Below are positions 6,417 through 10,904 of a stretch of 10,904 nucleotides of DNA, one piece after another (within the stretch, counting starts at the first letter, position 1; every line of letters begins with the position of its first letter). The stretch is from JAGLTA01 sp034660735 (GTDB lineage Bacteria; Patescibacteriota; Patescibacteriia; JAACEG01): NCBI GenBank assembly GCA_034660735.1, contig JAYEJQ010000050.1:1-10904 (forward strand). Direction: 5' to 3'. A program made the translations under genes and the position numbers. Below the pieces are notes generated by a model. That model did not search any database and was not told the DNA's origin. It saw nothing but the letters and a program-made list of their open reading frames with translations.

Positions 6417-6956
6417 ATGGAAGAAAATATAAAAAATGCAATAAAAAAAGGCGAGGAAATAGCGTTAAAGTATAATCCAGATACTTTAATACCTTTTCCT
6501 TTTGAAAAAATTTTAAAAGATGAGGGTGATTTAAAAATTGAGATTAGTGATTTATTGCAAAAAAGAGACGATAGTATATCAGGGCTTTTAGCGTACAGGA
6601 AAATAGAAGGGAAAGATAAATTTGGGATTTTTATAAATAACTCCAAGTCTCAAAATAGAATTTATTTCACTATCGCTCACGAGCTTGGGCATTATTTTTT
6701 ACATAAAAAGAAATTAATTGATATAGGATTAGTCATAGATAATGGTCAGGTATTAGAAATATTTCGTTTAGATACTGGTTTAAGTGATGAAGAGGAAATA
6801 GAAGCAAATAATTTTGCTGCGACTTTAATTATGCCAGCAGATAAGGTAAGGGAAATATGGAACTTATTACATGATGTTGATGAATGCGCAAAATTTTTTC
6901 AAGTTTCTGTGCTTGCGATGAGTATCAGACTTAATAATTTAAAATTAATTGATTAA
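6417..6956 (+). CDS. ImmA/IrrE-family (COG2856) zinc metallopeptidase
   Basis: 179-aa protein with the gluzincin-type active site AHELGHYFLH: HELGH at residues 88-92 (His88, Glu89, His92) and a likely third ligand in EIEANNFAATLIMP (Glu129 at the start of EANNFA). This is the standard ImmA/IrrE arrangement. Relatives cleave transcriptional repressors: ImmA cuts ImmR of ICEBs1, and IrrE/PprI cuts DdrO. The usual N-terminal helix-turn-helix is absent, and no repressor gene lies beside it, so the substrate is unknown. It starts 4 bases after mod and ends 4 bases before the two-TM gene, so the three are clearly one operon. A role in sensing damage or phage attack within the R-M cassette is plausible but inferred. 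Confidence 0.88.
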   Translation: MEENIKNAIKKGEEIALKYNPDTLIPFPFEKILKDEGDLKIEISDLLQKRDDSISGLLAYRKIEGKDKFGIFINNSKSQNRIYFTIAHELGHYFLHKKKLIDIGLVIDNGQVLEIFRLDTGLSDEEEIEANNFAATLIMPADKVREIWNLLHDVDECAKFFQVSVLAMSIRLNNLKLID

Positions 6957-6960
6957 TTAT

Positions 6961-7368
6961 ATGAGTAACATGGGGCTACAAAAGGATGTTGTTACTTTAG
7001 CAAGTTCAGATTTTGATTTAGCAGATTCAGATTTTAATTTTGATGATTCAAAATATAAAGAAAGCAAATCAAAAACTTACAATACTCTTAAAAAAGATTT
7101 AAGAATTAAAAAACTAGAAGATGGCATAGATCGTGATAAAAAAGATCACGAGTTGAAATTAACAATAGCTTATTTTTTATTAGGACTTTTATCTATTCAA
7201 GCAATAATTATATTTGTTTTAGTGTTTTTTGAAGGTTTTGATGTTAAAAAATTTTATCTTGATAATTACATATTTTATATATTAATTTCTGGAACTTTAA
7301 TAGAAAGTTATTTTTTAGTTAGGATAGTTGTTGAACATTTATTCCCAAAAATAGAAAAGGATAAATAA
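6961..7368 (+). CDS. Small two-TM membrane protein of unknown function
   Basis: 135-aa protein. The N-terminus is acidic with a near-repeat (SDFDLADSDFNFDDS, residues 16-30), followed by a charged, probably coiled-coil helix (40-66). Membrane helices lie at about 67-90 and 102-124, and the chain ends with VEHLFPKIEKDK. The layout (charged cytoplasmic N-terminus, hairpin of two helices, short basic end) resembles small membrane proteins often found in bacterial defence clusters, but I cannot name a family. ATG 6961 is used; an in-frame TTG at 6949 would overlap the protease gene. It lies 4 bases after the protease gene, which suggests that the two work together, perhaps as sensor/protease and membrane effector or anchor. 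That is inference only. Confidence 0.7.
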   Translation: MSNMGLQKDVVTLASSDFDLADSDFNFDDSKYKESKSKTYNTLKKDLRIKKLEDGIDRDKKDHELKLTIAYFLLGLLSIQAIIIFVLVFFEGFDVKKFYLDNYIFYILISGTLIESYFLVRIVVEHLFPKIEKDK

Positions 7369-7412
7369 TAATTTAAGAGTCAATTTTTACACGAAAGATT
7401 TAATTAAAAATA

Positions 7413-7814
7413 ATGATGAATTTAAAATACAAAAAAGATTTTGACGAGTGGAATATTCAAAAGAAAAAAATTGATAATTTTGAGAATAAAAAAACATTTC
7501 ACGAGCGAGAAATTTGGTTTATTAAAATAGGTGAAAATATTGGATTTGAACAAAACGGAAAAGGCAGAGAATTTTTAAGACCAATTATTGTTTATAAAAA
7601 GTTTTCTAAAAATGTATTTTTAGGAATACCATTAACAAGAGCAGATAAGAAGGGGAAGTTTTATAATAATTTTAATTTTTAAAATAAAAGAAGCAACGCA
7701 ATTTTATCTCAGATTAGATTATTTGATTCAAAAAGATTGTCTTACTTAATTGGAAGAATGAGCAATGGTGATTATAAGCAATTAAAAGAAAAACTCATTG
7801 AGTTAATTCAATGA
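7413..7814 (+). pseudogene. PemK/MazF-like toxin gene interrupted by an in-frame stop
   Basis: The first 89 codons encode a PemK/MazF-type endoribonuclease start: an N-terminal extension (DFDEWNIQKKKID), then HEREIWFIKIGENIGFEQNG (residues 30-49), REFLRPIIVYKKF and VFLGIPLTRA. A TAA at 7680-7682 stops it. Without any frame change the reading continues with the expected C-terminal part (AILSQIRLFDSKRL, YLIGRM, LKEKLIELIQ) to TGA at 7812-7814. One base change would restore a normal 133-residue toxin. Active members cut mRNA and are paired with an antitoxin; no antitoxin gene is visible here. Inactivation of an unpaired toxin would be tolerated. A sequencing error is the main alternative. It sits between the two-TM gene and res. 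Confidence 0.85.
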
Positions 7815-7830
7815 GCCTTTCTAATTTTTA
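7794..7830 (+). terminator. Hairpin at the 3' end of the toxin gene, possible terminator
   Basis: CTCATTGA (7794-7801) and TCAATGAG (7808-7815) pair perfectly around a 6-nt loop that can itself nearly pair. The run CCTTTCTAATTTTTA follows. The stem covers the final codons of the toxin frame. If it terminates, res is separated from mod and needs its own promoter. Confidence 0.45.
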
Positions 7831-7855
7831 CTCCCAACAGGTTTTTACTTACCGC

Positions 7856-7901
7856 AAGGAGAGAGGACTATATGTCCATTTATATTTATATATTACCATA
7901 A
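7856..7901 (+). promoter_or_regulatory. Strong ribosome binding site and 9-codon leader ORF before res
   Basis: AAGGAG (7856-7861) is the strongest Shine-Dalgarno in the window. It does not serve res directly; it lies 10 nt before ATG 7872, which opens a tiny ORF (MSIYIYILP) ended by two TAA codons at 7899 and 7902. The res ATG (7911), in the same frame, follows 6 bases after the second stop, so ribosomes could re-initiate. The imperfect palindrome GGACTATATGTCC (7865-7877) covers the leader start. A regulatory role is inferred. Confidence 0.35.
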
Positions 7902-7910
7902 TAATTTTTA

Positions 7911-10673
7911 ATGTCAAATAGAAACATTATGCCGCAATTTTTATACGAAAAATTAGATAATGCCATAAAAGAGAGATTTTTAAGTCTTGATGAATTTTCA
8001 TGCAGGAAAAAACCATCTGATCCTTTGGTTTATCTTGAGAAAAATTTCGCGGAAAATATTAAGTTGCGAGATTATCAAGTAGAAGCATTTGCGCGATTTT
8101 TTTATTATTTTGAAAAATATAATAAAAAAGATTATCCGATTCATCTGCTTTTTAATATGGCGACCGGTTCCGGGAAAACTTTAATGATGGCTGGATTTAT
8201 TTTATATCTTTATAAAAAAGGATATAGCAATTTTTTGTTTTTTGTGGACACAGTAAATATCATTGATAAAACAAAAGCAAACTTTTTAAAAGAATTAAAT
8301 TCTTCAAAATATCTTTTTGATAAAAATATTGAGATTGACAATAAAATAGTAGAAATAAAAGAAGTTGAAAATTTTAATAACGCAAATAAAAAAGATATAA
8401 ATATAAAATTTACCACAATAAACGGATTACACAGAGATTTAACAAACATAAAAGAAAATGCGATTACCTTTGATGATTTTGAAAATTATAAAATTGTTAT
8501 GCTTGCGGACGAAGTTCATCATTTGGATTCTGCGACAAAAAACAAGCAAAAAGCGTTGTCTAAAAGTTTAGAAACAAAAGGAAGCTGGGAAAACACAGTT
8601 GAGGAAATTTTAAATAAAAATAAAGAAAATATTTTATTAGGTTTTACCGCAACAGTAGATTTGAATAATAGCGATATTAAAGAAAAATATTTAGATAAAA
8701 TTATTTATAAATACGATTTAAAAGAATTTAGAGAAGACAGATTTTCTAAAGAGATAAAAAATATTTCTTTAGACACAAAAAAATATGAGGATTTAATGTT
8801 GCAAGCAATAATTTTATCGCAGTATAGATTAAAGTTGGCGGAAAAAAGATTGGGAATATTTTTTAAGCCGGTAATTTTATTTAAAGCGCAAAAAACAATT
8901 GATCAATCAAGAGAGAATCTGGAAATTTTTACAAAACTGGTTGAAAATTTAACAGGAGAAGAAATAGAAAAGATTTATAAAATTTTAACAAAAGATTTTG
9001 ACAGCGGAAAATTATTTAAAGACAAAAACGAAACAAAAGAATTGTTTGAAAAAATTTTTCAGTTTTTTGGCAAAACAAAAAAAGATTTTGAAAAATTGGC
9101 AAAAGAATTGAAAAGAGATTTTGGTCAAGATAAAATTTTATTCACAAACAATAAATCAAAAGAAACAAAGTCTTTAAGCAAATCAGTAAAAGAAGATCTT
9201 GAAAAAACTCAAAAACTTTTAAATTCATTGGAAGATAAAAACAATTTAGTGAGAGCGATTTTTACCGTGAACAAACTTAATGAAGGCTGGGATGTTTTAA
9301 ATTTATTTGATATTGTGAGATTGTATAACACAAGAGATGAAAAACACGACGGAAATAGAAACAGAAAAGCCGGGAAAATTACTATTTCAGAAGTCCAGTT
9401 AATAGGCAGAGGAGCGAGATATAATCCTTTTTCATTGCCAGAAAAAGCGCTTGCTCCAAATATTAAAGACGAAAAATCAAAAAGAAAATTTGATAATGCC
9501 GAAAAAAATGAATTAAGAATTTTAGAAGAATTTTATTATCACGCAAAATATAATCATAAATATATAAATGAGTTGCAAAACGAACTTGTTAATCAAGGAT
9601 TAAAAGACGAAAAAGAAAAAGTTAAAATCATCTTAAAATTAAAAGAGGATTTTCAAAAAACAAATTTATATAAATCAGGAACAATTTTTGTAAATAAAAA
9701 AATTTTAAGAGACAAGACTAAAATTACATCGTTTGAATATTTAAAGTGCGATTTAAAAATAAGCGCTAATTTTTCAAAAACAAAAAAACTTTTTGACGGA
9801 AAAAAAATTGAAAATAAAGAAACAATAAATAAAAAATTTAATTTAGGATTTTTTGGAGAAAATGTAATTAAAAAGGCTATTGTTAAGAATGAGTTTTTCT
9901 CGTTTAAAAATATAAACTCGCGTTATTTTTTGATTTTAAAATCTATTGATGATTTAAGAATAAATAAAAAATTCTTGCCATCTTTAGAAATCTCTGTAAA
10001 TTTTGCGAAAGAAGAATTGAAAAATATTTCAGATAACGAAAAGTTAGAAATATTTTCTGATGTTTTAAATTTTTTGGAAAATAGAATTAAAGAAAATTAT
10101 TCTGAATATGAGGGAAGCGAAAAATTTGAGCCAAAAGAAATAAAGCAAGTTTTTAAAAAAGAGCATTCTTTTTATGTGTCCGATAAAGATAGCGAAAAAG
10201 TTAAAAAACAAGAGGAATTTAATAATGGCGTAGATTTACTAAATAAAGAGTGGAACGCCTATGAAGATAATTATGGGACAAGCGAGGAAAAATATTTTGT
10301 TGAAGAAATAAATAATATGATGGATGATTTGAAAGAGAAATTTATAGATATTCATTTATTAAGAAATGAGCTGTTTTTCAAGATTTATAATTTTAGTGAC
10401 GGACAAACGTTTCAGCCAGATTTTGTTCTGTTTATGAAAAAGAAAAACGGAAAAGAAATAAATTACCAATTGTTTATTGAACCGAAAGGAGATAAGTTGA
10501 TTTTTGAAAAAGATGAAATAAAAAAAGAAAAGTTTTTGCTTGAAATAGAAAATAAATTTAAAACAGACAAAATTTGGGAAAGCAAAAATTTGCGAATTAT
10601 CGGAATGCCTTTTTATAATAAAAATTCAAAAGAAATTGCGTTTAGAAAAAAAATGAACGAGATCAATAAATAA
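7911..10673 (+). CDS. res: Type III restriction endonuclease subunit (Res)
   Basis: 920-aa protein combining a superfamily 2 helicase motor with a C-terminal nuclease. Helicase motifs in order: MATGSGKT (83-90, Walker A Lys89), ADEVHH (199-204, the DEAD-type box), GFTAT (244-248, motif III), FTVNKLNEGWDVL (motif V region), and QLIGRGAR (496-503, motif VI). The PD-(D/E)xK nuclease is QPDFVLF (835-841, Asp837) plus FIEPKGD (855-861, Glu857, Lys859). All catalytic residues are present, so Res looks functional. With Mod it would cut unmethylated DNA after ATP-driven communication between two sites. Length is normal for the family. The ATG has no Shine-Dalgarno of its own; a leader ORF with one lies just upstream. 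About 1.5 kb with three genes separates it from mod, whereas most type III systems have the two adjacent. Confidence 0.94.
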   Translation: MSNRNIMPQFLYEKLDNAIKERFLSLDEFSCRKKPSDPLVYLEKNFAENIKLRDYQVEAFARFFYYFEKYNKKDYPIHLLFNMATGSGKTLMMAGFILYLYKKGYSNFLFFVDTVNIIDKTKANFLKELNSSKYLFDKNIEIDNKIVEIKEVENFNNANKKDINIKFTTINGLHRDLTNIKENAITFDDFENYKIVMLADEVHHLDSATKNKQKALSKSLETKGSWENTVEEILNKNKENILLGFTATVDLNNSDIKEKYLDKIIYKYDLKEFREDRFSKEIKNISLDTKKYEDLMLQAIILSQYRLKLAEKRLGIFFKPVILFKAQKTIDQSRENLEIFTKLVENLTGEEIEKIYKILTKDFDSGKLFKDKNETKELFEKIFQFFGKTKKDFEKLAKELKRDFGQDKILFTNNKSKETKSLSKSVKEDLEKTQKLLNSLEDKNNLVRAIFTVNKLNEGWDVLNLFDIVRLYNTRDEKHDGNRNRKAGKITISEVQLIGRGARYNPFSLPEKALAPNIKDEKSKRKFDNAEKNELRILEEFYYHAKYNHKYINELQNELVNQGLKDEKEKVKIILKLKEDFQKTNLYKSGTIFVNKKILRDKTKITSFEYLKCDLKISANFSKTKKLFDGKKIENKETINKKFNLGFFGENVIKKAIVKNEFFSFKNINSRYFLILKSIDDLRINKKFLPSLEISVNFAKEELKNISDNEKLEIFSDVLNFLENRIKENYSEYEGSEKFEPKEIKQVFKKEHSFYVSDKDSEKVKKQEEFNNGVDLLNKEWNAYEDNYGTSEEKYFVEEINNMMDDLKEKFIDIHLLRNELFFKIYNFSDGQTFQPDFVLFMKKKNGKEINYQLFIEPKGDKLIFEKDEIKKEKFLLEIENKFKTDKIWESKNLRIIGMPFYNKNSKEIAFRKKMNEINK

Positions 10674-10749
10674 CTATGCAAATTTTAATTATAAAAAAAT
10701 CGGACATTTAAAGCCAGGGCAAAAAATAAAATTTAAACATTTTAAATAA
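10657..10749 (+). pseudogene. 3' remnant of a lost gene, possibly KipA/PxpC-like
   Basis: A short open stretch with no start ends in TAA at 10747-10749 and would encode the tail YKKIGHLKPGQKIKFKHFK (from 10690). The pattern I-x-x-L-K-P-G-x-K-I-x-F is typical of the C-terminus of biotin-dependent carboxyltransferase-like proteins (KipA/PxpC, 5-oxoprolinase subunit C). It overlaps the last codons of res in another frame. I read it as the end of a gene removed when the restriction cassette was acquired. It is only about 20 residues long, so chance similarity is possible. Confidence 0.35.
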
Positions 10750-10761
10750 TCGTGCTATAAT
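10733..10761 (+). promoter_or_regulatory. Putative extended -10 promoter for gltX
   Basis: TATAAT (10756-10761) is a perfect -10 with the extension TGC directly before it. A weak -35 (TTAAAC, 10733-10738) lies 17 nt upstream. The start of transcription would be near 10768, some 65 bases before gltX. The TGCTAYAAT core is shared with the promoter at 43-70. Confidence 0.6.
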
Positions 10762-10833
10762 TTTAATTAAAAAAGATGATTTAATAAAATGATAATAGGA
10801 TAAAAAATAATAAGATAAAATTAAGCAAAAAAT

Positions 10834-10904
10834 ATGATAAAAGTTAGAACACGATTTGCTCCAAGTCCTACAGGGTTTTTGCACATAGGCAGCTTAAGAA
10901 CCGT
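10834..10904 (+). CDS. gltX: Glutamyl-tRNA synthetase, N-terminal fragment (cut by window end)
   Basis: The first 23 codons are present (MIKVRTRFAPSPTGFLHIGS, residues 1-20). RFAPSPTG and the class I signature HIGS (17-20, the HIGH motif that binds ATP) are diagnostic of GluRS/GlnRS N-termini, and the PSPTGxLHIG form fits bacterial GltX. The enzyme charges tRNA(Glu) with glutamate; many bacterial forms also mischarge tRNA(Gln), which cannot be judged from this piece. No Shine-Dalgarno is seen before the ATG, as for most genes here. It is a housekeeping gene and probably marks the chromosomal side of the island boundary. Confidence 0.9.
   Translation, partial: MIKVRTRFAPSPTGFLHIGSLRT

Noticed and set aside
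7680..7682. Stop-codon recoding or a variant genetic code at the toxin gene
   Set aside because: TAA ends almost every other gene in the window, and the code changes known in this radiation concern TGA. A plain nonsense mutation is simpler.
7865..7877. GGACTATATGTCC as a C-protein operator of the R-M system
   Set aside because: Only the four outer bases of each half pair, it does not match the usual GACT/AGTC controller boxes, and no controller gene is present.

Overview
The window looks like a piece of a Patescibacteria (candidate phyla radiation) chromosome, probably of the Parcubacteria type. The DNA is very AT-rich, all recognisable genes lie on the + strand, and most starts lack a Shine-Dalgarno sequence. 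It carries the compact PrgI / TraC-like / VirB4 cluster often seen in these genomes. The taxonomic call is an inference. No rRNA, tRNA or CRISPR array is visible.

Region 1 (1-530): the intrinsic terminator of an upstream gene, a likely extended -10 promoter, then a small four-helix-bundle gene (the family known from 23S rRNA intervening sequences) bracketed by a two-part inverted repeat. This unit sits between the promoter and the ATG of the next gene and looks inserted.

Region 2 (535-4403): a type IV secretion/conjugation-like operon with a PrgI-family membrane protein, a TraC-like protein, a VirB4 ATPase with intact Walker A and B motifs, and a single-pass membrane protein with an NTF2/VirB8-like tail. 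Each spacer inside the operon holds an AT-rich repeat: a large imperfect palindrome after prgI, and a shared 26-nt direct repeat before virB4 and before the last gene. Two hairpins follow the operon.

Region 3 (4517-10673): a type III restriction-modification cassette, mod ... res, both apparently intact. Three genes lie between mod and res: an ImmA/IrrE-like zinc metalloprotease, a two-TM small membrane protein, and a PemK/MazF-like toxin interrupted by one in-frame ochre codon. A hairpin at the toxin's 3' end and a tiny leader ORF with the window's strongest ribosome binding site precede res, so res may be controlled separately from mod. The cassette reads as more AT-rich than region 2 and is probably a transferred defence island.

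Region 4 (10657-10904): a short 3' remnant of a lost gene (the end resembles the C-terminus of the KipA/PxpC family), a good extended -10 promoter, and the first 23 codons of gltX (glutamyl-tRNA synthetase), cut by the window end.
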